Shown one piece after another: positions 9,149-17,064 of a stretch of DNA of 64,000 nucleotides (position 1 is its first letter; each line of letters begins with the position of its first letter). The notes under the pieces are model-generated. The model had not been told where the DNA came from and did not search any database. It was given only the letters and a program-made list of their open reading frames with translations. Both the position numbers and the translations under genes were made by a program. Origin of the DNA: Mycobacterium lehmannii (GTDB taxonomy: Bacteria; Actinomycetota; Actinomycetes; Mycobacteriales; Mycobacteriaceae); contig NZ_NKCN01000013.1 of assembly GCF_002245535.1 (NCBI RefSeq), positions 62,001-126,000 on the forward strand, in the 5' to 3' direction.

Positions 9149-10074
9149 GCTTGGCCTCCTGCACTGCTCGTGGCCATGGACTCCTTGGCGATCTCCTCGC
9201 CCACCTTCGTGGCCGCGGCGGTCATGATGTCCAGGTTTCCAGCGTAAGGCGGTAGGTAGTCTCCCGCACCCTCCACTTCGATGAACGTGGTGACGACGTG
9301 GTTACCACCGTTGACCACCGACGGTTCGTCGTACTGCGGGTCGTTGAGCAACCGGTATCCCGGTACGTAAGTCTGTACCTCGGCGACGACATCGCGGATC
9401 GACTGGGTGATGGCGTCGTGGTCCGCGTACTCGGGGATCGCACAGAAGATGGTGTCGCGCATGATCATCGGCGGCTCGGCGGGGTTGAGGATGATGATCG
9501 CCTTGCCTCGCTTGGCACCACCAATCACCTCGACACCCTTGCTGGTGGTCTTGGTGAACTCGTCGATGTTGGCGCGGGTGCCCGGACCGGCCGATGCCGA
9601 CGACACCGACGCCACGATCTCGGCGTAGGGCGCACCGCCCTCATCGGCCAGCGCGCGAGAAACCGCGTACACGATCGGGATGGTGGCCTGCCCGCCGCAG
9701 GTGACCATGTTGACGTTGGGCGCATCGAGGTGCTCGTGAAGGTTGGCCGGCGGAATCACGCCCGGTCCGATCGCCGCGGGTGTCAGGTCGATCGCGCGGA
9801 TCCCCGCTTCGGCGTACTTCGGGGCGGCGTCGCGGTGCACGTAGGCGCTGGTGGCCTCGAAGACCATGTCTGGCTTTTCGCTCTGCGCCAGCAGCCAGTC
9901 CACACCCTCGTGCGAGGTCTCCAGCCCGAGTTTGCGGGCGCGTGCCAGGCCCTCGCTCTCCGGGTCGATGCCGATCATCCAGCGCGGTTCCAGCCACTCC
10001 GAACGCAGCAGTTTGTACAGCAGATCGGTGCTGATGTTGCCCGACCCGACGATCGCGACGCTTGCTTTAGGCAT
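9145..10074 (-). CDS. hsaG: Propanal (acetaldehyde) dehydrogenase, acylating, HsaG
   Basis: 309 residues, the usual length of the DmpF/BphJ family. It oxidises propanal released by HsaF to propionyl-CoA with NAD+ and CoA. The Rossmann motif [14 protein letters not shown] is at residues 6-19. The catalytic cysteine is in [12 protein letters not shown], and [12 protein letters not shown] is conserved. It sits between hsaE (7-base gap) and hsaF (4-base overlap). Expression is expected from the KstR-controlled promoter upstream of hsaE. Confidence 0.95.
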   Translation of the reverse strand: MPKASVAIVGSGNISTDLLYKLLRSEWLEPRWMIGIDPESEGLARARKLGLETSHEGVDWLLAQSEKPDMVFEATSAYVHRDAAPKYAEAGIRAIDLTPAAIGPGVIPPANLHEHLDAPNVNMVTCGGQATIPIVYAVSRALADEGGAPYAEIVASVSSASAGPGTRANIDEFTKTTSKGVEVIGGAKRGKAIIILNPAEPPMIMRDTIFCAIPEYADHDAITQSIRDVVAEVQTYVPGYRLLNDPQYDEPSVVNGGNHVVTTFIEVEGAGDYLPPYAGNLDIMTAAATKVGEEIAKESMATSSAGGQA

Positions 10075-10081
10075 GACGCTC

Positions 10082-10867
10082 CTATTCGAAACTCAGATGG
10101 ACCGAGCCGAGCCCGGCGAAGTCTGCGACGTACTCGGCGCCGGGGGTGGCGTCGAACGCCTTGGTGCACGAGCCGGGTAACACGATGTCACCGGCCTTGA
10201 GGCGGACACCGAAGCTGTCGACCTTGCGCGCCAGCCACGCCACCGCGGTCACCGGGTTGCCCAGCACCGCGTCGCTGCGGCCCTTCGCCACCACCTCGCC
10301 GTTGCGGGTCAGCACGGCGTCGATCGCGGTGATGTCGATGTCCTTCGGCGAGACCCGGTTCTCTCCGAGCACCCAGCCCGCCGAGGACGCGTTGTCGGCG
10401 ATGGTGTCGCAGAGTTTGATCTTCCAGTCCGTGATGCGGGTGTCGATCAACTCGATGGCGGGCGCGAACGCGGCCGTCGCCGCCAGGACGTCGTCCTCGG
10501 TGCAACCCTCACCGGGCAGATCGTCGGCAAGGATGAATCCAACCTCCACCTCGACGCGGGGATAGAGGTAGTCGGCTGACTTGACGGGGGTGTCCTCATG
10601 GACGGCCATGTCGTCGAGCAGATGCCCGTAGTCGGGTTCGTCGACGTTCATCATCTGCTGCATGGCCTTCGACGACAGCCCGACCTTGTGGCCGATGACC
10701 TTGGCGCCCTCGGCGACGCGTTGCCGGATGTTGATCAGCTGGATCTCGTAGGCATCAACGACGTCGATGTCCGGATGGGCGTCGGTCAACGGTGAAATGG
10801 GAACCTTGCTGCGCTCGGCCTGGGCGAGATCGGCGGCGAGCTTCTGCCGCACCTGATCACTGAGCAT
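10082..10867 (-). CDS. hsaE: 2-hydroxyhexa-2,4-dienoate hydratase HsaE
   Basis: A 261-residue member of the fumarylacetoacetate hydrolase-like 2-oxopent-4-enoate hydratase (MhpD/BphH) family. It adds water to 2-hydroxyhexa-2,4-dienoate, produced by HsaD, giving 4-hydroxy-2-oxohexanoate. The conserved [12 protein letters not shown], metal-binding E-x-E in [14 protein letters not shown], and [15 protein letters not shown] are all present. It is the first gene of the hsaE-G-F operon, divergent from kstD, with a KstR box in the 73-base intergenic region. Confidence 0.94.
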   Translation of the reverse strand: MLSDQVRQKLAADLAQAERSKVPISPLTDAHPDIDVVDAYEIQLINIRQRVAEGAKVIGHKVGLSSKAMQQMMNVDEPDYGHLLDDMAVHEDTPVKSADYLYPRVEVEVGFILADDLPGEGCTEDDVLAATAAFAPAIELIDTRITDWKIKLCDTIADNASSAGWVLGENRVSPKDIDITAIDAVLTRNGEVVAKGRSDAVLGNPVTAVAWLARKVDSFGVRLKAGDIVLPGSCTKAFDATPGAEYVADFAGLGSVHLSFE

Positions 10868-10925
10868 CCTTATGAAGTCCCCTTGTTCTGTTGACCGGCG
10901 CGGTTGTGGGTCGGCCGCGCAATTC

Positions 10926-10939
10926 TATAACGTGTTCTA
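10926..10939. promoter_or_regulatory. KstR operator (hsaE/kstD)
   Basis: TATAACGTGTTCTA fits the KstR consensus TNNAACNNGTTNNA exactly. It ends one base before the kstD ATG and lies within the divergent hsaE-kstD promoter region, so bound KstR should block both directions until a sterol-derived CoA ester releases it. Confidence 0.9.
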
Positions 10940-10940
10940 C

Positions 10941-12623
10941 ATGACTGGTCAGGAGTACGACGTCGTCGTGGTGGGCAGCGGCGCCGCCGGTATGGTCGCC
11001 GCGCTCACCGCAGCCCACCAGGGACTTTCCACAGTAGTCGTCGAGAAGGCTCCGCACTACGGTGGTTCCACTGCGCGGTCAGGTGGTGGCGTCTGGATCC
11101 CGAACAACGAGGTGCTCAAGCGCGACGGCGTCAAGGACACCCCGGACGCGGCCCGCACATACCTGCACCACATCATCGGCGACGTCGTGCCCGCCGAGAA
11201 GATCGACACCTATCTCGAGCGCGGCCCGGAGATGCTGTCCTTCGTGCTCAAGCACTCACCGCTCAAGCTGTGCTGGGTGCCGGGCTACTCCGACTACTAC
11301 CCCGAAACCCCGGGCGGCAAGCCAACAGGCCGCTCCGTCGAACCGAAGCCCTTCGATGCCAAGAAGCTGGGCCCGGACCTTGCGGGGCTGGAACCGCCCT
11401 ACGGCAAGGTCCCGTTGAACGTGGTTGTCATGCAGCAGGATTACGTCCGGCTCAACCAGCTCAAGCGGCACCCGCGCGGTGTCCTGCGCAGTCTCAAGGT
11501 CGGCGCGCGCACGATGTGGGCCAAAGCCACCGGCAAGAACCTGGTCGGGATGGGCCGCGCGTTGATCGCGCCACTGCGCATCGGCCTACGCGAAGCCGGT
11601 GTGCCGGTTCGGCTGAACACCGCGCTGACCGACCTCTATGTCGAGGACGGTGTCGTGCGCGGCATCTACGTACGCGATGCCAGCGCACCGGAAGCCGCTG
11701 AGCCCGAACTGATCCGGGCCCGCCGCGGCGTCATCCTCGGCTCGGGCGGCTTCGAACACAACGAGCAGATGCGGGTCAAGTATCAGCGTGCCCCGATCAC
11801 CACCGAGTGGACGGTCGGCGCCAAGGCCAACACCGGCGACGGCATCATCGCCGCCGAGAAGTTGGGCGCTGCACTCGATGTCATGGAGGACGCCTGGTGG
11901 GGGCCGACGGTGCCGCTGGTCGGGGCCCCGTGGTTCGCGCTGTCGGAACGCAACTCGCCGGGTTCGATCATCGTCAACATGGCGGGCAAACGGTTCATGA
12001 ACGAGTCGATGCCCTATGTCGAGGCGTGCCACCACATGTACGGCGGACAGTACGGCCAGGGTCCGGGGCCCGGCGAGAACATCCCGGCTTGGCTGGTGTT
12101 CGACCAGCAGTACCGCGACCGTTATATCTTCGCCGGTTTGCAACCGGGACAGCGGATTCCGAAGAAGTGGCTGGAGTCGGGCGTGATCGTCACGGCGGAC
12201 ACGCTCGAGGAACTGGCCGAGAAGACCGGCCTGCCGGTGGACGCGTTCAAGGCCACCGTCGAGCGCTTCAACGGCTTCGCGCGCTCGGGCGTTGACGGGG
12301 ACTTCAGGCGCGGTGAAAGCGCTTACGACCGGTATTACGGCGATCCGACCAACAAGCCCAATCCGAACCTCGGCGAGATCACGCATCCGCCGTACTACGC
12401 GGCCAAGATGGTGCCCGGCGACCTTGGTACCAAGGGCGGCGTGGTGACCGACGTGCAGGGCCGTGCTTTGCGCGACGACGGCTCGGTGATCGAGGGGCTC
12501 TATGCTGCGGGCAATGTCAGCGCTCCGGTGATGGGCCACACCTACCCGGGCCCGGGTGGGACCATCGGCCCGGCGATGACGTTCGGATACCTTGCAGCAC
12601 TACATATCGCCGGAAAGGCTTGA
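10941..12623 (+). CDS. kstD: 3-ketosteroid delta1-dehydrogenase KstD
   Basis: A 560-residue flavoprotein that introduces the 1,2-double bond in 3-ketosteroids such as androstenedione, a step leading to ring B opening. The N-terminal FAD motif is VVVVGSGAAGMVAAL, followed by GGSTARSGGGVWIPNN. The C-terminal signature YAAGNVSAPVMGHTYPGPGGTIGPAM matches the family. The ATG at 10941 fits known KstD N-termini (short leader, then YDVVVVGSG) and abuts the KstR box. The in-frame extension to 10872 would translate through the operator and is not preferred. It is followed 3 bases later by hsd4B. Confidence 0.95.
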   Translation: MTGQEYDVVVVGSGAAGMVAALTAAHQGLSTVVVEKAPHYGGSTARSGGGVWIPNNEVLKRDGVKDTPDAARTYLHHIIGDVVPAEKIDTYLERGPEMLSFVLKHSPLKLCWVPGYSDYYPETPGGKPTGRSVEPKPFDAKKLGPDLAGLEPPYGKVPLNVVVMQQDYVRLNQLKRHPRGVLRSLKVGARTMWAKATGKNLVGMGRALIAPLRIGLREAGVPVRLNTALTDLYVEDGVVRGIYVRDASAPEAAEPELIRARRGVILGSGGFEHNEQMRVKYQRAPITTEWTVGAKANTGDGIIAAEKLGAALDVMEDAWWGPTVPLVGAPWFALSERNSPGSIIVNMAGKRFMNESMPYVEACHHMYGGQYGQGPGPGENIPAWLVFDQQYRDRYIFAGLQPGQRIPKKWLESGVIVTADTLEELAEKTGLPVDAFKATVERFNGFARSGVDGDFRRGESAYDRYYGDPTNKPNPNLGEITHPPYYAAKMVPGDLGTKGGVVTDVQGRALRDDGSVIEGLYAAGNVSAPVMGHTYPGPGGTIGPAMTFGYLAALHIAGKA

Positions 12624-12626
12624 CGC

Positions 12627-13487
12627 ATGCCCATCAATCTCGACGAGGCGCTCGGCGCCGAGCTTCCCGCCGCCGAGTTTTCCTGGACCAGCAGCGACAT
12701 TCAGCTCTACCACCTCGGGCTCGGCGCAGGCGCCGATCCGATGGACAAGCGCGAGCTGCGCTACCTGACCGACGAAACGCCGCAGGTGCTACCGACGTTC
12801 GGCAATGTGGCGCAGAGCTTCCACATGACCGAGCCGCCGACGGTGCAGTTTCCCGGTATCGACATCGAGCTTTCCAAGGTGCTGCATGCCAGCGAGGCGG
12901 TGTCGGTTCCCGGTCCGATTCCGCCGTCCGGCACCGGGATCGCTGTCACGCGCTTCACCGACATCTGGGACAAGGGCAAGGCCGCGGTCATCTGGTCGGA
13001 GACCACGGTGACGGCACCCGACGGCACGCTGCTGTGGACCCAGAAGCGCTCGATTTTCGCGCGCGGCGAAGGCGGCTTCGGCGGCGAGCGGGGCCCGTCG
13101 GGGTCTTCGGAGCCTCCGCAGCGCGCACCGGACTTCGAGATCGCGATCCCCACCTCGCCCCAGCAGGCGCTGCTGTACCGGATGTGCGGGGATCGCAACC
13201 CGTTGCACTCCGACCCCGACTTCGCGGCCGCGGCGGGATTTCCGCGCCCGATCCTGCACGGGTTGTGCACGTACGGCATGACGTGCAAGGCGATGGTCGA
13301 CACCCTGCTCGACGGCGACACCGGGCGGGTGGGCAGCTATGGTGCGCGGTTCGCCGGTGTGGTGTTCCCCGGCGAGACGCTCAAGGCCAGCGTGTGGAAG
13401 GAAGGCGACGGTTTCGTCGCCACGGTGACCGCACCTGAGCGCGACGATGCGGTGGCTCTCGCCGGTGTGGAGCTGACTCCGGCCTAG
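12627..13487 (+). CDS. hsd4B: MaoC-like steroid enoyl-CoA hydratase (Hsd4B / ChsH3, Rv3538 orthologue)
   Basis: A 286-residue double hot-dog protein. The second half carries the (R)-hydratase signature RNPLHSDPDFAAAAGFPRPILHG, with the Asp and His spaced as in MaoC hydratases. The N-terminal hot-dog half is degenerate. By synteny with Rv3538 it hydrates a 22-ene C24 steroid-CoA in side-chain beta-oxidation. The start is 3 bases after the kstD stop, so the two form an operon. A hairpin follows at 13510-13531. Assignment to the exact side-chain intermediate is by orthology, not visible in sequence. Confidence 0.88.
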   Translation: MPINLDEALGAELPAAEFSWTSSDIQLYHLGLGAGADPMDKRELRYLTDETPQVLPTFGNVAQSFHMTEPPTVQFPGIDIELSKVLHASEAVSVPGPIPPSGTGIAVTRFTDIWDKGKAAVIWSETTVTAPDGTLLWTQKRSIFARGEGGFGGERGPSGSSEPPQRAPDFEIAIPTSPQQALLYRMCGDRNPLHSDPDFAAAAGFPRPILHGLCTYGMTCKAMVDTLLDGDTGRVGSYGARFAGVVFPGETLKASVWKEGDGFVATVTAPERDDAVALAGVELTPA

Positions 13488-13509
13488 CGCGACGCTTTCA
13501 ATCGCCGCG

Positions 13510-13531
13510 TGGTGCAGTGCACTTTGCACCA
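13510..13531 (+). terminator. Hairpin after hsd4B; start of a 294-base gene-free stretch
   Basis: TGGTGCA and TGCACCA form a 7-bp stem with an 8-base loop 22 bases after the hsd4B stop, a possible terminator of the kstD operon. The rest of the gap to 13781 is noticeably more AT-rich than its surroundings. It ends in CAGGAGCAC, the ribosome site of the MPT63-like gene, so it should hold that gene's promoter. I see no convincing ORF or KstR box there. Confidence 0.45.
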
Positions 13532-13781
13532 TGGTGGACTTAATTTCTCACGGTCGAATCCGCCACGCGTCGGCGATGAAATAGCGTGTTTGCCGCTTGG
13601 ATTGGATGTTGCTCAAACACAACGCCAAACGCCTTACGTACACGAAAGTTCGATTGCTGTCGGCGATTAGTTCGGGTCGTATTACGAACTGCTTCAACCG
13701 ATCCGGATTACCCAAACAATTCGCGGCCTGATAGTTTTCTGCGTTGACCATCCCAATTGTCGGACGAGTCAGGAGCACATC

Positions 13782-14711
13782 ATGAAGATCAGCAAGATCA
13801 GCAGCATGTTGGCAGCAACCGCGACGGCGGGATTCATCGCGGCACCTTTTGCAGCCGCCGAGCCCGAGGCCACGCCGCCGGCCGGGCCGACCGTTCAGAC
13901 CCAGACACTCGGAACCCAGGGCAAGTTGGTCGACGGGGCCGTCATCCAGGGCTGGACGATCACCAACCTCCAGCCCAGCAGCGACGTCATCCCCTTCCCG
14001 GTGACCGGCACGCTGTGGGAGGCAACGGCGACAGACCAGGCGATCCAGGGATCGGTGACGCCGATCGTGGCGAATCTGGTTGCCCGGGCCGCTGACGGCC
14101 AGACGTACCGCTCGCTGTTCGAAGTGGCCACACCGCAGGGCGTGAACCCCTCGACGTTGGCTCAGGGACAGGAGACCTCCGGCAAGGTCTACTTCGACGT
14201 CACCGGCGCGACGCCCGACAGCGTGGTCTACAACGCCGGCGGACAGGATCTGTTGGTGTGGACCAAGCCGGCCACAAGCTCGAGCACGAGCACGTCCTCG
14301 CCGTCGACCTCGTACGGCACCGGTAGCACCGCACCCGCGGAGGCACCGGCGACCGAGGCTCCGGAGGGCACCACCGCCGCACCGGAGGGCACCACCGCCG
14401 CACCGGCCGCGACGGGCGCCGAGGCCCCCCAGGGCAGCCAGGGCACCCCGATCGCCGAGGGCAGCCAGGGCACTCCGATCGCGCCGGCTGAGGGCGCTCC
14501 CGCACAACCCGCGGAGGGCACCCCGGCACAACCCGCGCAGGGCGTCCCCGCCCAACCCGCGGAGGGCACCCCGGCACAACCCGCGCAGGGCACCCCGGCT
14601 CCGGCCGGCACCGAGGGCGTTCCGCAGCCCGCAGGAAGCCAGGGCACCCCGCTGCCCGCGGGTGACCAGGTGCAGACCCCGACCACCTACACCCCGGTCC
14701 CGACTCCGTAA
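13782..14711 (+). CDS. Secreted MPT63-like (DUF1942) protein with Pro/Ala repeat tail
   Basis: 309 residues: signal peptide 1-26 (KISKISSMLAATATAGFIA, cleavage near AAA-EPEA), then an MPT63/DUF1942-like beta-sandwich at about 35-162. Typical stretches are GKLVDGAVIQGWTI, the YPV-like FPVTGTLWEATAT, and QGQETSGKVYFDVTG. A ~145-residue Pro/Ala/Gly/Thr tail follows, with four 8-residue repeats of the PAQPAEGT/PAQPAQGV type. MPT63 itself has no such tail. Function of the family is unknown beyond being a major secreted antigen. It lies between hsd4B and ltp2, where M. tuberculosis has PPE63. AGGAG precedes the start. Confidence 0.8.
   Translation: MKISKISSMLAATATAGFIAAPFAAAEPEATPPAGPTVQTQTLGTQGKLVDGAVIQGWTITNLQPSSDVIPFPVTGTLWEATATDQAIQGSVTPIVANLVARAADGQTYRSLFEVATPQGVNPSTLAQGQETSGKVYFDVTGATPDSVVYNAGGQDLLVWTKPATSSSTSTSSPSTSYGTGSTAPAEAPATEAPEGTTAAPEGTTAAPAATGAEAPQGSQGTPIAEGSQGTPIAPAEGAPAQPAEGTPAQPAQGVPAQPAEGTPAQPAQGTPAPAGTEGVPQPAGSQGTPLPAGDQVQTPTTYTPVPTP
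14499..14594 (+). repeat. Four tandem 24-bp in-frame repeats
   Basis: Residues 240-271 of the MPT63-like protein consist of four 8-residue units alternating PAQPAEGT and PAQPAQG(V/T). Units 1-2 and 3-4 form a near-identical 48-bp duplication. A looser repeat of GTP(I)AEGSQ type lies just upstream. Such an array can change copy number by slippage and so vary between strains. Confidence 0.75.
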
Positions 14712-14745
14712 GCGGATCGCCTAACCGGTCATACGGTCAGCGTCG

Positions 14746-15450
14746 TCACGAGTGCGATGACCACCACGCGTACAGCCGTGGAAAGGTCGGGCCATCCGGC
14801 CCCGCTCGGACGGCGCTGACCGTCTTTCTCTCCTCGTCGGTCCAGACCACGGTGGGTTCACCGTCCACGAGGCCGCAGTAGAGCTGTCCGCTGACGCTGT
14901 CCGGCGTGGCGTTGCGCCGCCACGGTCCCGGCGACTGGATATTGCCCGGGCAATCAACCCTGTTGGCGGCCGAGATCGTCTCGGTGAAGACCCTTTCGAG
15001 TGACAGACTGTCGCCGACGAGGCTGAATGTCGCCGACACAGGGCCGTCGGGATCGTCGTTCTGGGCGCATTTCACCTGCGAAAGAACACCTTCGGGCGCC
15101 TGCGTCGGTTCACACGCGCCGGCGCGGTAGCCCTTCGGCAGCAGCCGCAGCAGCCGCGCATCGTCCTCGGACGTGGCCGTCGGCTGTGGTCCGCTGGTCG
15201 CGGTGGGCTCCTCGGGTCCGGCGGGTTGGGCGTTGTCCTCAGAGGGCCGTGTCAACCAGAAGAGCAGCCCGGCGAGCGCGGCGGCACCCGCCACGGCGGC
15301 ACCGAGAGCCACGGTCTTTGCGCTGGACCGTCGCTGCACCTGGCGCGGAGACACCGTCAGCGGCTCGTCGAACCGGCGGCCCCAATTGCCCTGACCGGCA
15401 GAGAAATCCGGATCAGGGTCGTCCGACTGAGGCGGCCTCGGCGAGTTCAC
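14746..15450 (-). CDS. Single-pass membrane protein resembling the sensor domain of Ser/Thr protein kinases
   Basis: 234 residues: a cytosolic Pro-rich N-terminus (1-43), one transmembrane helix (about 45-66, KTVALGAAVAGAAALAGLLFWL), a Pro/Thr linker, and an extracellular domain from about 95. The outer domain has LLRLLPKGYRAGACEP, three further cysteines including DCPGNIQSPGPWRRNATP, and a terminal RLYAWWSSHS. These motifs recur in the extracytoplasmic part of several mycobacterial membrane kinases, but no kinase domain is present here. It is convergent with the MPT63-like gene. The function is unknown; an orphan ligand-binding or decoy sensor is one inference. Confidence 0.65.
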   Translation of the reverse strand: MNSPRPPQSDDPDPDFSAGQGNWGRRFDEPLTVSPRQVQRRSSAKTVALGAAVAGAAALAGLLFWLTRPSEDNAQPAGPEEPTATSGPQPTATSEDDARLLRLLPKGYRAGACEPTQAPEGVLSQVKCAQNDDPDGPVSATFSLVGDSLSLERVFTETISAANRVDCPGNIQSPGPWRRNATPDSVSGQLYCGLVDGEPTVVWTDEERKTVSAVRAGPDGPTFPRLYAWWSSHS

Positions 15451-15493
15451 ACCTCAGAGGGTAATAGGCGAAGCGACCCCAGCCGCACGCCGA

Positions 15494-16660
15494 TCAGCCC
15501 AGGATCAGCCCTGACGTCGGGACACCGGTACCCGCGGTGACGAGGACATGCTCGACATTCGGAACCGGATTGACCGACGTCCCTCGCAGCTGGCGAACGC
15601 CCTCGGCGATCCCGTTCATACCGTGGATGTACGCCTCGCCCAGCTGACCGCCGTGGGTGTTGATCGGAAGCCGCCCGCCGACCTCGATCGCCCCGTCCTT
15701 GATGAAGTCTTTGGCGTCGCCCTTGTCGCAGAATCCGAGCTCTTCCAACTGAATCAGGGTGAACGGGGTGAAGTGGTCGTAGAGGATCGCGGTCTGGATG
15801 TCCTGCGGTTTGAGCCCCGACTGCGACCACAACTGCCTGCCGACGAGACCCATTTCGGGCAGTCCCAGCTCCGGTCGGTAGTAGCTCGTCATCGAGTACT
15901 GGTCCGGGCTGGAACCCTGCGAGGCCGCCTCGATGAGCGCCGGGCGGTGTTTGAGGTCCTTGGCCCGCTCGGCGGACGTCACGACCAACGCGACGCCGCC
16001 GTCGGTTTCCTGGCAGCAGTCGAGAAGCCGCAGGGGTTCGGCGATCCACCGCGAATTCTGGTGATCTTCGATGGTGATCGGCTTCTCGTAGAAGTACGCC
16101 TTGGGGTTCTTTGCGGCGTGTTTGCGGTCCGCGACCGAGATCATGCCGAAGTCTCTGCTGGTCGCACCGGATTGGTGCATATAGCGCCTGGCGATCATCG
16201 CGACCTGCGCGGCGGGGGTCGACAAGCCGTGCGGATAGGAAAAGGAGTTGTCGACGCCGGTCGAGTCGGCGTTCTCGACCAAGCGCATCTGCACCTGGCC
16301 GAACCGGACGCCGGATCTCTCGTTGAACGCCCGGTATGCCACAACGCAATCCGCGACACCGGTTGCCACCGCGATCGCCGCCTGCTGGATGGTCGCGCAC
16401 GCAGCGCCACCTCCGTGATGGATCTTGGAGAAGAACTTCAACTCGCCGATGCCCGTCGCCCGCGCGATCGCGACCTCGGTGTTGGAGTCCATCGTGAAGG
16501 TGACCATGCCGTCGACGTCGGCAGGTGTCAGGCCCGCATCGTCGAGCGCATCCAGCACCGCTTCGGACGCGAGCCGAAGTTCGCTGCGTCCGGAGTCTTT
16601 CGAGAAGTCGGTGGCACCGATGCCGACGATCGCCGCCTTCCCCGACAGTCCACTCGACAT
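15494..16660 (-). CDS. ltp2: Steroid side-chain aldolase Ltp2 (thiolase-like lipid-transfer protein)
   Basis: 388 residues of the SCP-x/thiolase superfamily. Ltp2 performs the retro-aldol cleavage of 17-hydroxy-3-oxo-pregn-4-ene-20-carboxyl-CoA, releasing androstenedione and propionyl-CoA, in complex with the DUF35 domain of ChsH2. The N-terminus AAIVGIGATDFSKDSGRSE, HHGGGAACATIQQAA, and the C-terminal INTHGGQLGEAYIHGMNGI are typical. It is last in the cyp125-chsE1-chsE2-chsH2-chsH1-ltp2 operon, overlapping chsH1 by one base (TGATG arrangement). Confidence 0.95.
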   Translation of the reverse strand: MSSGLSGKAAIVGIGATDFSKDSGRSELRLASEAVLDALDDAGLTPADVDGMVTFTMDSNTEVAIARATGIGELKFFSKIHHGGGAACATIQQAAIAVATGVADCVVAYRAFNERSGVRFGQVQMRLVENADSTGVDNSFSYPHGLSTPAAQVAMIARRYMHQSGATSRDFGMISVADRKHAAKNPKAYFYEKPITIEDHQNSRWIAEPLRLLDCCQETDGGVALVVTSAERAKDLKHRPALIEAASQGSSPDQYSMTSYYRPELGLPEMGLVGRQLWSQSGLKPQDIQTAILYDHFTPFTLIQLEELGFCDKGDAKDFIKDGAIEVGGRLPINTHGGQLGEAYIHGMNGIAEGVRQLRGTSVNPVPNVEHVLVTAGTGVPTSGLILG

Positions 16661-17064
16661 CAGGCGTTCCCTCCGATAACGAGTGTGGCGGTCGCGATCA
16701 CGTGGTCGCCCAGGCTGTTGGCGCCGACAATCTTCAGCGTGATCAGCCCGTCGTCGATCGCGGTCACCTCACCGGAGAACGTCACCGTGTCGTAGGCGTA
16801 CCACGGCACACCCAACCGCAGCGAGATCGATTTGATGATCGCGGTCGGACCGGCCCAGTCGGTGATGTACCGCTGCACCAGGCCGGTGTCGGTGAGGATG
16901 TTGACGAAGATGTCCTTGCTGCCCTTGGCCTGCGCCTTGTCCCTGTCGTGATGGACATCCTGATAATCACGGGTGGCGATGGCCGTCGACACGATGAAGG
17001 TCGGGTCGCCGTACAGGGCGAGTTCGGGAAGCTTCGTCCCTACTTCGACTGCGGGTGCGCTCAC
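16660..17064 (-). CDS. chsH1: Steroid enoyl-CoA hydratase subunit ChsH1
   Basis: 134 residues from the GTG at 17064, which overlaps the chsH2 stop in a GTGA arrangement. A longer in-frame start at 17106 would overlap chsH2 by 46 bases and is not conserved. It is a single hot-dog fold MaoC-like subunit (RDYQDVHHDRDKAQAKGSKDIFVNILTDTGL carries the hydratase motif). It pairs with the N-terminal MaoC domain of ChsH2 to hydrate 3-oxo-4,17-pregnadiene-20-carboxyl-CoA before Ltp2 acts. Confidence 0.94.
   Translation of the reverse strand: MSAPAVEVGTKLPELALYGDPTFIVSTAIATRDYQDVHHDRDKAQAKGSKDIFVNILTDTGLVQRYITDWAGPTAIIKSISLRLGVPWYAYDTVTFSGEVTAIDDGLITLKIVGANSLGDHVIATATLVIGGNA

Noticed and set aside
13488..13781. 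Possible small gene or RNA in the AT-rich gap before the MPT63-like gene
   Set aside because: No frame of useful length with a ribosome site and no strong secondary structure other than the hairpin at 13510; it is better read as promoter sequence.
14334..14651. Short regular repeats considered as a CRISPR-like array
   Set aside because: The units are contiguous, in frame with the MPT63-like gene and without unique spacers, so they are coding repeats.
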